64,000 nucleotides of DNA, from NCBI RefSeq assembly GCF_000204055.1, contig NW_006768767.1, forward strand, positions 1,718,498-1,782,497, written 5' to 3'. Origin of the DNA: Melampsora larici-populina 98AG31. Its lineage: Eukaryota > Basidiomycota > Pucciniomycetes > Pucciniales > Melampsoraceae. Positions 20,841 through 33,027 of the stretch are shown here, one piece after another (the stretch's first letter is position 1; each line of letters opens with the position of its first letter). The notes below the pieces were generated by a model. The model made no database searches, was not told the DNA's origin, and saw only the letters and a list, made by a program, of their open reading frames with translations. The translations under genes were made by a program, and so were the position numbers.

Positions 20841-23800
20841 TCATACTCAACCACAACTGAATATAATCACTTGTGATTAACAGGACGTGTGTCATGGCTG
20901 AGTCCTCACGCAGCCATATCTGAGTCTTCACGCAAAGATCCCAATATCCAAGTTGGAAGTGGTGATACCATGTTATGCTGATTAACCTACCTATTCAATC
21001 AAACCAAAGGCAGCACTGAACGTAGCAAGCAGGGAAGTCATAATTGGTCATTGTAAGAGTTGGGTCACTGGTCACTTCAAGGCAAACCATTAGGGTTTAC
21101 TTTTATAGTTGTATAACAGATCTATAACCGGTATACAAACTAGAGCAAATTGTCAAATGGGTCTGCTTATACTAGTGATATGCAAATATTTGTCACCTAT
21201 AAATTTTACCACGAATTTATTTCACAGGAAATAATATAACACACTACAAGGTATGTGTTACACATTACTTGTGGTTAGCAAATATTTGAGAGTCACATGC
21301 CACATGCGTTGGTATTTAACTGTGGCATCCAAATTTAAGCTGTGTTCAATTTGAAACATGTGAAGTCAGGAGGAAGACCTCTTGATGCCCTTTGAGGAGC
21401 ATTTGACGTAGTAGCGTGAGTATGGACATGCGATGCTCACAAGCCAATCTTCCATGGCCTGTACATGATTGTCATGTAACCAATGTAGCGACGTATGTAG
21501 CAACTGCTTGTTACATGACTCAACCCTTCAGATGGTGTCCAAAACATTTTGGGTGCCCTTTTATTTTGCCAAATGATCTTAATCGCCCACAGCAAATGGC
21601 TATATCCCGTAAATCGTATTCTTATCCAATATGGTGCATTGATTATCATCAAACAATCATTATCGAGAATGGCCACGATCGCAATTGGACACTATGAGGC
21701 CAACAAACAGATGTTTTAACTATTGGTTGTTACATAATCAATGTCGCCCATGATCTGGACATGAAGAGAATATACTTGAGCAATATTCCAATACTATAGC
21801 TCAAACAGACATATGCCCCAGAGGACACTTCCTATGATTTTGGTGGTGACAGTGGAATAATTGGTGTTCACCGGGCTGCTTACTCACGTATCGATTGTCT
21901 CGATTTGGAATATCAAATACGCAAACGCGCACGACAAGGTTGTATAATTCCCGATTGGGAATCATCGACCGTATAGTCTAGCTAATGTTTGACCTGTCAG
22001 CCGCTTATTTGAACAGCACCTTCAATGAATCACGTTGGGGTAATCAAACAATCCCAAAGCGGTCATCTATTACACGCCAATAATTGATGAGCGTGTAAGT
22101 TAAAGAATTTTTTAAAGTGGGGAGGACCAAGCTTACCAAGAATGCATCTAAATCTCTATCAAAATGCCGTTGTAGGAACCCTTGCTGAAAAGATGAGTTT
22201 AGCAAGCTGTAACTGAGTAGGGAGCCAAAGAATTAAAGACAACCACCACACACACACAAAAGAAGTATATGAGGTGTGCAAATAAACTTTGGATGGAGTT
22301 AACTAGCCTACTCTAAATAATACTGAGCCTTTAAAAGAGCCAAAAGACCAGAAGGAAGAGAGGAATATAATACTTTGAGGAGTACTACAGAAATGAGAAA
22401 AGGGTAAAATGGTAGTATAGAGTTTATTGAGATTTAAATAAGGGATAAAGGGATGGTAAGGTGCTTAAATGAATAAGACTTGTAAATAAAATGGTGTGAA
22501 CTGAACACAGAGGGAAAAAAGGCTACGCTACAATCACTACTTCAGACTATAATTCCCCAAAGCAAAGTAAAGTTTAAATATAACTCAGTGAAAAGACTAA
22601 TCCTAAAGGAACTACCACAAACTACCCCCTTGAATACAACTTGCAACCAAATCAACAGACAGACTACCCTCTACTAAGAACTAGACTAATGAAAGATAAA
22701 ACCTGACAAAGCTATAAGCTAACTACCATCCACAAAGTAAACGTCCAACAACTTATTGGCCAATGTGCTGTAGCCTTATACTTTTCTAAGCCTTTCAAAA
22801 CCTAGGCTAATATGTTAGAATTCTAGATGAAGTGTTCAATGAAGCAAACTAAGCATATGATAGAATAATAGAACTCAATGAATTATCTAGACCAAAGGAT
22901 ATACCACACACCTTCAATCAGAGGGTGAAAATATAGAATATTAGACTCATGTAGAGAGCAAAGAAAAAGTCTCCTTATATCAACTTAATATAAGGGGCAA
23001 AAAGTGATCACAGAAATAAAAAGAGAGTATAGGCCAGTTGGTACTGCCAATGAGCTATAAACTAATAGGAACTTTCCTGGATAAATTTCTGGATAACTTT
23101 CAAATCCTCCCTGTCAACCCCCTGCCTTATATACACACAGCCAGACAAAATTGAATAAAGAGAAATTGAGATAATAAAAAAAATATGAGAGAACAAACAC
23201 AGGCCACAAATATGTACACATACAACTTCCAAACTCTGCCAAGACCATTTCCCACCAACATAGATAAACTTTGTACATATGAAATATGTAATCCTCCTTG
23301 CTGCACCAAATAAATAATTGAATTGAGAGAGATTGAGTGAAAGAGAAAAAAAAGAAACTAAGCTTCCACCCTGATTGTACCAATTACATAACTGAATGAA
23401 ACTGAGATTGAGTAGAATAACTGAACTGAGAGAGCCAAGAGAAACTGAGAGAACAAAAGAAACTGAAAAAAAAAGATCACACATCCATCCTTTACATAAC
23501 TTTCCCACACTAAATTGAACATGTAACTTCACACACTCCTCACTTCTCCCATCTTATATAATTCAATTGTTGTTTAATGCTTTGATGTTGAGATATTTGA
23601 ATTGAAATGTTTAATTAGTCATTTGATATTGTGTGAATTCTTCAATTGGCCCTGTGTAATGTAGACCTTTAGTAATCAGTTGATTGGAGTCATTAGAGAA
23701 TTTATGTTTGATCATATGATGGTTTGATTTGATGTCTAATCACTCAATTTGATATGTAATTTAATTTGATGTGTAAGAACTCAATTTGACATGTAATTGA

Positions 23801-24800
23801 GTCATGATTATCTCATTGTGTGAGTTTCCTCATTTGTAATTGAATATGTAGTGATGAGAACTTTGAAAATTGATCATTTGATCTCTTAATTGATTTGGTT
23901 TCTAGTCATTAGTAACTGTGAGATGTGAGTAAATTTCAATTTGATGACTAATAGACTTTGATTGATTGCACCATGGTATGTTTTTAGTTTTGATAGTTGA
24001 TTACCAATTCATTTGTTAGATGTCTTTAGTGATTTTAATTATCTAGTTGTCTGATGACTAATGATTTCTAATTGTTTGATGACTAATTTGTTATTTCAAT
24101 TATTTGAAAATTGTTAATTGATTGATTGATTGATGTCTTATTTGATTAAGAAGTTGAGAAGAGGATGAGCTGTTGATTAGTAATCTAGTTAATTAATAAT
24201 CTCATCAATCTTAATTTGAATGTTTGAAAGCTTTCTAATGATCAATGCTCTCATTTGACTAATTTAATTAAGCTTCATTTAATTATCTCAAAAATCTTTA
24301 ATTAAACACTTTTGAATTCTAAATTTCATTGCACCACTCATTTCCTTTGTATGTTCTTGTTTTTCAATTCGATTCCAACCTTCCTTTTCATAATCCTTCC
24401 AACTAAACACTTCAGTAAGTACCTTTTATCCTCCTCTTTATAATTCTTCTCTTTGTTTTGCTAATTTGATTTTCAATTTATCTTAATTTTTAGATTTCTT
24501 TCTTGCTTTTCTTGATAACTCTAAACCTTCTTTAATTTCTACTCTGACTTTTACATTAATTGCTGTTCCATTTCATTTTAATTTTAATTTTAATTTTATT
24601 CAATTTTTTTTGATTCAATTTGATTCTCAATTCTTTTGATGTATAAACTACTAAACTTGTAACTGTAATTTGTTGTTTTGATTTGATTTGATTTGTAACT
24701 TGCTGCATTGATCAATAATTAATTTAATAAAACTTTGAGCCTTGATTTTGAGCACAGACTTCAATAATATAATGTAATAACTTCTTTCCAATTAAACCTT
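20841..24800. other. gene-poor AT-rich tract
   Basis: No coding sequence could be recognised. About 22180-23540 is A-rich on the plus strand and 23540-24800 is T-rich with many TTGAT and TTTGATT words, so base skew reverses near 23540. The longest open stretch (23532-23062, minus) is a low-complexity Ser/Leu/Phe translation of A-rich DNA and not credible as a gene. Decayed LTR or element sequence is the likely origin. Confidence 0.45.
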
Positions 24801-25314
24801 TGCAGATTGAGATTTGCTCACCACACCGTCACGTCGAATAATTCACGGCCTGAATCATCGACCTAAGCCACCGAAGGCATCTACCCCCTTGCAAAGCCAA
24901 CACAAACTGACCCGTCAACGTGATTTGGAGCATGCTGAGGCCTCAGATGCAGTGTTAGCCCGAAGGCTCAATGAGCCCAATGCACGTCAGAATCGCATAG
25001 GAGACGAAGTAATGGCCGAGGACTTACATGAAGTTCCACACCATGATCTCGAACCGCCTCTTGATGACCAAGGCGATGACGATCATGAGATGGACCTCAA
25101 TCAATTCATGCCTATGCCAAATGATGGCCTTCCAGACGACCCAATGTTGGCGGCTTTGCAAAGGCAACAACACTTAGCAGAACACCTGGCCAACAAAAAC
25201 CGATGGCTATGGAAGTATGCCATAATGTTACCCACATTTCTTAGAAGACGTTTGGAAACTTTGAATTGGGCCAACCAATTGAATTGGAATGAAGACGTCT
25301 GCCCGCTGTGGTAA

Positions 25315-27060
25315 TCAAAAGTATTCAAGAGACAAATACACAATTCATTTTTAGTTTTATTTTTTTTATTTTTTTTTATGATTTTATCATTTTATTTTAT
25401 CATATTTCATTTTATTTCATTTTATTTTTTATATGTTACATGCTGATTTTTGAGTGTAATGGTTATGTATAGGGGGTGTAGTGTAAAATGAAGCCAAAAG
25501 TTGAAATTATGGGTTTAAAACTTATGTGTAGTTGAGTGATATATGGGTTATGGGGAGTATACAGGTTTCAAGTTGAAATTTCGCAAATTATGGGTTTTAA
25601 TAGTTATGTTTAAAGATATTCATGGGTTTAATGTGTTGTGTAGAGGAATCATGGTTTTGAGGTATGGGTTTAAATAAGGCTAAATTTCGAAAATCCAACA
25701 ACTCAGACAGATGGTGGTAAACTGGGGTAGTAGTGGTAAACTGGGGTGGTAAACTGAAAAAGCAAGCAGGGATCACTTTGAAAGATGGATTCATGGGATC
25801 ATCAAACAACAGCATTGGCAAATTAAACATTACATATGAAAAGGGTGGATTAGAAACTCGAAAATGACTTTCAAAATCATAAAAAGTGCTATTTTCAATC
25901 ATATAACTTTGATTTTAGGGTACCACAGCAGCTTATCAGCCTAGAAATAAGTGGGGGAGGGTGATAATCTCGCATCTGAACATGAAAAATCAATTATAAA
26001 CCATATACATCATCATTAGTGGTAATATCAGGTGGTAAACTGGGTAAATCCAATTTCGAGTATTTTCAGCTAAAATCGAACTTCATTTTAAGGGTACAAC
26101 AAATAGAGTTAGAGTTTTGCTTGGCTGAGCAAAGTTGTAGAGCGGAAGGAGACCTTTCTTTCTGTCTATTCAGAATGTCTATACAGTCCCTATTTCTTAT
26201 CATCTTTCAGGTTTCAAGGGTAAATTGGCGGATTTTTCAGTTTTTGTGGTAAACAGCTCAGTTTTAATGATAAATGTGTGCTTGAAAATTTGTGAATGAT
26301 ACATGTGGGTGAGTTGAAGATGTTTATCAATTTTAATTTGGGGGTTGTTCAATGATTTGTGTGTGAAAAAGTTGTTTGAAGGTGGATTTCGAGTTTGAGG
26401 GGTGTTTTTGTCCTACTTTCTTTTTTTTGTGTGTGTTTCAATTTTGATATAGTCAAGTGTCTCTCTTCCTCCCTTTGGGAGCCTTTTAGTTAGAAAAAAT
26501 AATTATTAGAATTGTAAAATAAGCTTTTATCTTTTATTATCATTATTCAGGTAAACAACTAGTGAAAGTTGGAATTTTATAGTAATAAGACCCTTATTCA
26601 TCTTTTAATTAATATCTTGTTGAGTTGTAAGCTCATTTGCTCATTTGGAAGGTGCCTGAGTGCGCCTAGATAGTGCTACTTTTGATTTTATTATCCTCTT
26701 TTAGCCTGGTTTTTATTAATCCAAAGACTTGAAGGTCTTAAATTTAATTCATTGATAATCAAAGTCCCTGTTTAAGAAGGGCATTTCTTTCTTTGTTTGA
26801 AGTCTTTCAATTCACCATCTCAAGAGTTATTCTTCTTTTGATTATGTGTGTTGTTGATTTGGTCTTCATTCTTCCCCTTCTTGGCTCTGCTTTCAGCTGT
26901 GTACTGAAAGAGTTCTACACCGCCCTGCAACTGCTCTATCAAGACCGGGCGGGATGTTGACCTTGTGGATCTCTTATGTGAGCTAAGTATATTTGCTGTT
27001 ATGGTGTATAGTGACGTGGTATGTTATGAATTAATGGCACACCTGTTTTTCATCAGCCAG
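25315..27060 (+). mobile_element. LTR-element remnant inserted in the KDZ gene
   Basis: A polypurine tract GTGGGGGAGGG at 25951-25961 is followed by TG (25962), the layout of a 3' LTR start. GGTGGTAAACTG-type words recur around 25710-25760 and 26030. No coding sequence is seen. The region lies between the KDZ N-terminal piece and its Cys-rich segment, where the family protein is continuous, so it is foreign or a much enlarged intron. Neither the LTR end nor a target duplication could be placed. Confidence 0.45.
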
Positions 27061-29718
27061 ACGGCGAATGAAAGTTTCTTTTTGCAAGAATTGTGATCTT
27101 TCGGATCCGCAGCGCCTGCTGCAAATGGGTTATGTCGCCGCCTCACCATCAAAGCCGCGCACGGTGTTTTTGGTGCGGCTTATGGTCCACCACCACTCTC
27201 AGTGGGTTCGCTATGCAGTACCAACCAAGGGTTACTGTTCCGCACTGGATGATGTGCTTAACGACAGCAGTCCAGAGATACTAACATCTAGTGGTCAAGT
27301 AAGCACAAAACATTGTGATGTAATAAGGAAAGTATTCCTAAACTGACACGCATTGGTAGCCTAGGAATTGGCGATTGCCATTTTCAGTGGCAATTGATAC
27401 ATATAGAGCTATAGTCGTTCAAATACAAGAGATCAAAAGTCAAAAACTGGGACTATCAGAGCTTGACAAGCTTGCAGTGAACTGTCCAAAGTGTTTCGGA
27501 CCTCCAGTGGGGAACGTGAGGCCAGAGGAGCCTCATGTTGTGGTTTTCCTTGATGGCAATCTCCAGCATAAGCGACATGCACGTGCCAGTGTACCCATAC
27601 CTGAATCGCTCCCGCCAAGACCGTCAATATTCCTAGATCCTAACTTGGTTGTTGCAAAAGAAAAATTCATGAGTAGGACACCGGATGTTCCACTTGAAGG
27701 GGTCAGTGTCACCATTCAGCAAACTAAATTGAATCAGGTTGGGCTAACAGATACTTACTGTTTTTATATATATATAGGACGCCTGCACCAAAGCTCACAC
27801 TACAGCCAACAATGTGAGATGACGTGGACACTTTAAGAATATGGATGAATCTGGGTTGTTGGGTATGGCATGTAGACATGACCATGTCCGCAAATTCATT
27901 AATCTGATTCAAAGCGGCAAAAATTAAGATGTTGCAACTTATGAACATATGTTTGACTTATACTGACCAGCGCATTATCAATCAGAAATCATAATGCGCT
28001 AGCGCTAATAAAGTGGTTACTAGAGTTGATGAAATCAGACCGCACTGGAACAACAACAGTGGGAATTTTGTACAACATAGGGTGTAACCTGGATAAAACC
28101 ATCAAGAAGGTAAACCACACATGAATCTATATGACTGACAATTAATCTTTACTGGTAGAAAAAAGTGTTTACAGATTCCAATTATGCTAAGCAGGTCAAG
28201 CTGGGGACAGCCCTATTCCACGCCTATGCTTACAATTGGTCCTGCCAGCTGGAATATAACCCTTGACTCAATCGAGGGTGGGGGAAAAGTAATGGAGAGG
28301 GTTTGGAGCGTGTGTGGTTCAAGATTTCGCCTCTTGTTCGACTTAACCGCTACGCAACCAAACAACGCCGGATGGTTAGCCTTTCTCTGTGGACGAACCA
28401 TCGCAATGAAGAACTTTGATGGAAGGCAGGTAATGTTTTTTGCCTAAGTAATTGAAATTGAATATAAGCTAAAGAACATTAAATATTATGCGCGCAACAG
28501 TATCATTCTTGCGTAGCCATACCAAGAAATATCAATTGGAGCTACATGAAAGCAAGGCTTTGCTTGCAAAACTGACTCAGCAAAACCCAGCTCATACCAA
28601 AGAGTACTTTCAGATCCAGTGGGATCGGCAACGATCATTGCAGCCGAAAGCAATGAGCGTGGAGGCCAAGGAGAAACGAGAACGTCTTGGTGTTCTCCTA
28701 CCCCTTGAGGAGGAGCTCTTGGAAGCTCGGCATGTTATGATTTCTCATCGGGCGCCTAAGTAGTCAATTGCTAATTTTAAGACATAGTTTGCTTCGCTTC
28801 AGTCGGAAACTTGCGGCTATGAATGCAGTCCATGCTGCTATCAGAACAGCTGAACAGTGTCATGAACTGCTGGACCTGCCTGCATCCCTTGTTGCTCTTG
28901 AAGTCCAAATTCAAGCTGTGGCGGACAAACTGGGAAATGCCAAACTTTTGAATGCTCGTAGAGGCAGCAGTTAGTATTCTTGTGATCAACAATTTGATGA
29001 CATGGTATCTTTTGAATGCTTACCAAACTGTCTTTGTGCTGATAGATGTCAGAGTTAAGGTGATTCTTACTGTCCAGGTTGCCTTGGGTTTCTTGTATGA
29101 GGCTGCAATGGATGTGATTCAACAGAGGGCTAATGCAACCATCCGAACCGGTGTGTCTTACCCTAGTAGTTGTGTGATAAGCACTGGATATTACATCTCA
29201 TTCCCATTCTACCCTTCCAACTGAATCGCACTGACACGCCAGGTGCAACCCAGCAACCTCGTAATGAGCAACTAAACAAGAAGAAACGCGGCTTACTGAA
29301 GAAGAAACTCGAGACGTATGTGAGGCATGCCTCTCGGTACAATCAACGTCACCGACCAACTCCTCGACTGGTGCTGCCAACATTTGACGAAGTCATGGAC
29401 ATGGATTTGCTAGATCCTTTTTGGGATGAGGTGGCGCTTAATCACCTTGATGAGCCATGGGCTTCATGCGAGAGGACAAAGGCTGGCATCTTAGCTATGC
29501 GAAATAAATTAGCTTCTGAAGAAGAGCTGCGACGTCTCGGTTGAGAGGTTAGGCAGCTTGTAGGTTGGGCGCTCGACTATCAAAATCGAGTTGACAGGGC
29601 GAGGCCGAATGATCAAAATGGTATGAAACTTGGCACCAGGCACTGTTCTCATTATGTATTACTGACCTTTTTTTGTGCAGGAGTGCGAGTCGCGTTATTG
29701 TATACACTCCCACTGCTG

Positions 29719-30306
29719 NNNNNNNNNNNNNNNNNNNNNNNNNNNNNNNNNNNNNNNNNNNNNNNNNNNNNNNNNNNNNNNNNNNNNNNNNNNNNNNNNN
29801 NNNNNNNNNNNNNNNNNNNNNNNNNNNNNNNNNNNNNNNNNNNNNNNNNNNNNNNNNNNNNNNNNNNNNNNNNNNNNNNNNNNNNNNNNNNNNNNNNNNN
29901 NNNNNNNNNNNNNNNNNNNNNNNNNNNNNNNNNNNNNNNNNNNNNNNNNNNNNNNNNNNNNNNNNNNNNNNNNNNNNNNNNNNNNNNNNNNNNNNNNNNN
30001 NNNNNNNNNNNNNNNNNNNNNNNNNNNNNNNNNNNNNNNNNNNNNNNNNNNNNNNNNNNNNNNNNNNNNNNNNNNNNNNNNNNNNNNNNNNNNNNNNNNN
30101 NNNNNNNNNNNNNNNNNNNNNNNNNNNNNNNNNNNNNNNNNNNNNNNNNNNNNNNNNNNNNNNNNNNNNNNNNNNNNNNNNNNNNNNNNNNNNNNNNNNN
30201 NNNNNNNNNNNNNNNNNNNNNNNNNNNNNNNNNNNNNNNNNNNNNNNNNNNNNNNNNNNNNNNNNNNNNNNNNNNNNNNNNNNNNNNNNNNNNNNNNNNN
30301 NNNNNN
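29719..30306. other. assembly gap (588 N)
   Basis: Run of N inside the C-terminal part of the KDZ transposase. The gap length may be estimated rather than real. Confidence 1.
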
Positions 30307-30818
30307 TAACTAAGTTTGCTTTGGGTACAAAGTAATTAGATTCTTTGAAGCCAATAAAATAACAAAAGGTTCACATTTCAATTACTTTTGGCAATGATCA
30401 AAAGTTTTATCATGTTGCAATAATATCAGCTGTAAATGATATTTTGCATATTTTATGACATGTTTAATATGGTCAATGACATTCCACCATCAGATCCTAG
30501 CGATCAATGATACTAGCAACTTTGCGGCGGGCGCCGCAGTTGTCATTTATAACATCAAAGATGTCAATCTGCTGGAATACTTGGCTCACATGTGTATACC
30601 ACGCTCAAAATTATGCAATCTATTCAAAATCAATCAAGCAATGTTGACCCAAAATTCTTCACTTAAACCTTGAGAATTAAGTAAGCTGATGAAGGAGCAG
30701 CCAAAAGGGGATGCACTGCCCGCATAGTTCACTTGGGACAAGATGTCCGAGGAGTTGTTGGATGGTCCCCCTGAGGAAGACACCCGAGGATCCGATCCAA
30801 GGGAAATTTTGGCCCTTG

Positions 30819-30842
30819 CACTGTCAGCATTAAAGAGGTTCC
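30819..30842. repeat. 24-bp inverted repeat, left arm (right arm 31177-31200)
   Basis: CACTGTCAGCATTAAAGAGGTTCC is matched by the reverse complement at 31177-31200 with one mismatch. Neighbouring bases are also similar (GATCCAAGG). The left arm lies in the presumed KDZ tail, so the right arm is probably the tail of a second copy on the other strand. Confidence 0.7.
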
Positions 30843-30860
30843 TTGGTGAGACAATAGCCT

Positions 30861-31970
30861 AGGTTGGGAATGTGATTGAGAGTAGAATGGTCTATAAAGC
30901 TATCTTGCACCCCACATCTGACCCATGAAGCATATCATACATATGTGCAAACATCTGAGTAAATGCTTACCTATCAGCTACATATAAGGATGCTCAGTCA
31001 TCTCCTCATATGGATAAGCAAATCATATGTAATACATTCTGTAACTTTGTTTTGACTGAGGCAAGTGTCCCAAAATTCCACTACATATATCACAATGGCT
31101 ACTTGGGAAATACTCATGAAGCTATTTGACTGTAACAGACAGGGAATGTGGTCCCCAAGACCCATGTTCCCATCAGGGAACCTCTTTAATGCTGGCAGTG
31201 TTGATGTTACCTTGGATCAAATCCTTGGATGGAGCTTCCCTTGGAGGCACAATCCAAAATCCGAGGACTCCTTGAATTTTTGCCTCCGAGGCAAATATGT
31301 TGGCTGTGATGAAATCCAAGTATCCACTCAGCTCAGTTCTAGCTGAATAGTTTGGAACCCATGAAATAGAACTTGGTTATGAAAAATATCTGTCACATTC
31401 AGTTCATCTGAATCTGAAACAATACATACTTCAACACTGCCAGCAAAGATACCTCGGATCAAAAAAACCGAGGTATCCTTGGATATAGATTCTGTTGGAC
31501 TGTGGGCCCAAGGAATTAATCCAAGGGTTTCTTTAGCCCCAAAGATTGCCTCGGACGCCACATGCAATGCTATTGCCATCCGAGGTAACCTTGGAGTTTC
31601 TAATCCGAGGCATCCTTGTTGGCAGTGAAACTTGGTTGGCCATTGTAAACAGTGAACACAACTTTGAGCCTGACCAACATGGCTCTGCACCTAAGGTTTC
31701 ACAGAGATTTTAGCCCTCAAGGATGAATCATTATGTGTAAACAAATCAATAGAAATCAAAGCAACAGAGTGATTGATTCAGTTCATAAAAATCGCCTTCT
31801 AAGGCATCAAACCCAGAGGAAGATGAAGCATTTCAGGAGAAGTGAACAAATCATGCTTTGGCAGCTCCAAATAAGTTTTAAGCGGCATACTGAAACTTGG
31901 AATTGAATGTGTCAAGTTCTTTCACTCAATCCAAAAAAAATAGTTATCATAGAATACCCTTTGGATTCAT
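30861..31970. other. no gene seen; CCGAGG-rich repeat DNA
   Basis: Contains many CCTTGGA, CCGAGG and CCTCGG words between 31200 and 31640 in both orientations, as in a decayed repeat. No recognisable protein. Confidence 0.4.
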
Positions 31971-32001
31971 TTGATAAGGAAGTTCACATCATTGTATCCT
32001 C

Positions 32002-32573
32002 ACACCGCGGGAATGATTGAGTTCAAAACCCGATTGAGCGAAGTTGCGGTGTCCGAGTCCGCAACTTTGCTCAATCACCAATCTCGTTCACAGGTTTCCC
32101 TCCAGTTACCCTCCGCAATCTTAAGTAACAATCATACAACAGAAAGTCTGACAAGTCATCAGTCTTCGACATTTGTTGTTAATCTAATTCATCTTTCCAA
32201 TTTTCATCTCAGTGCTTTCACCATGCCCCATGAAGTATTGTCCCATCACCATCATGTGGGTCGCTAACCAACAATGTTAAACAACACTGTGTGTTTATGG
32301 CAAATCTTTTTAGAGACATGGACAGTGAATTGTGCTTATGTCAATCTTTTTCAATGTTCCAGATGCTCAACCAACAAAGAAAGGAGCTCATCAAGGACGA
32401 TTTGAAATTTGATCTTGAATACATACAAAGGCAGAGTATCAGTAGAGCTCGGGGGAAACCTGTGAACGAATTGTGAACGTGATGTGAACAAGATCCGTGA
32501 TTGAGCAAAGTTGCGGACTCGGACACCGCAACTTCGCTCAATCGGGTTTTGAACTTAATCATTCCCGCGGTGT
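32002..32573. mobile_element. 572-bp foldback (MITE-like) element with hairpin-bearing TIRs
   Basis: Arms 32002-32097 and 32456-32573 are inverted copies beginning ACACCGCGGGAATGATT, nearly identical over about 75 bp and continuing to AAACCTGTGAACGA with a short insertion in the right arm. Each arm holds its own hairpin, GATTGAGCGAAGTTGCGG / CCGCAACTTTGCTCAATC around TGTCCGAG (32032-32076 and mirror). The interior has no coding sequence. No clear target duplication is seen. Non-autonomous; the family of the mobilising enzyme is not known. Confidence 0.8.
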
Positions 32574-32599
32574 CATATACAGTCACTTTTACAGAGCTT

Positions 32600-33027
32600 G
32601 GAAACAATATGATCAATGCGTCTGGACGTATAAATGAGTCTTGTATTTGCTCGCTTGTAGAGTCAAGTCTCTGTACGACTCATCTGGGTACTCAGGGCCA
32701 GACTTGTTTGGTTGCGACTTCACCCTTGCGCAACTACTTTTGACCCAACTCTCAATCAACCATTCATTTTAAACCTCAGGACCATATACTTGTATCTGAT
32801 GTAGGTAGGATTAGACATATCAAATCAACCACAATGCTATGAATGGATTCATTTTGTTGAGTTGATCAATCAATTTCATTCACATGCTTGGAGCCGGTAG
32901 AACAGTTTATGACTATATCAACTATATAACCCAATCTTGCAATCCAGAATCTCAAAGCAACAAGACTGATAAAAACACACATAAGAAGGCTAATAAAAAG
33001 CCCTAATAAGGCAGATAATTGCTTCAC
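32600..33027. other. no gene seen
   Basis: Moderately AT-rich sequence between the foldback element and the second KDZ remnant. No recognisable protein or repeat. Confidence 0.4.

Larger units (their letters stand above)
24814..30860 (+). pseudogene. KDZ (Kyakuja-Dileera-Zisupton) transposase, decayed, interrupted
   Basis: Pieces follow family order on the plus strand. The N-terminal basic/acidic region is 24814-25314 (SRRIIHGLNHRPKPP..). A Cys-containing segment is 27068-27298 (VSFCKNC, RLLQMGYVAASP, SPEILTSSGQ). 27360-27737 holds NWRLPFSVAIDTYRA, NCPKCFGPPV and FLDGNLQHKRHARAS. 27778-27930 holds GLLGMACRHDHVRKFI. Later pieces are GTTTVGILYNIGCNLDK, TALFHAYAYNW, HTKEYFQIQWDRQR, the coiled-coil-like 28790-29135 region, and LDPFWDEVALNHLDEPWA. 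In-frame TGAs lie at 27820, 28264 (in the NP*LNRGWG motif) and 29542. A 1.75-kb LTR remnant splits the first two pieces and an assembly gap removes part of the C-terminus; 30690-30860 (TWDKMSEELLDGPPEED) may be its tail. Not functional. Confidence 0.8.

Noticed and set aside
21416..21697. Possible Harbinger-type transposase (WPVHDCHV resembles a PGSVHD motif)
   Set aside because: No second catalytic motif, no terminal repeats, and the frame around it is not coherent.
23062..23532. 156-codon minus-strand membrane-like protein
   Set aside because: It is the translation of A-rich, low-complexity DNA on the opposite strand, without family features.
29623..30335. Three long plus-strand frames across the N run
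   Set aside because: They are open only because N carries no stops; no protein information exists there.
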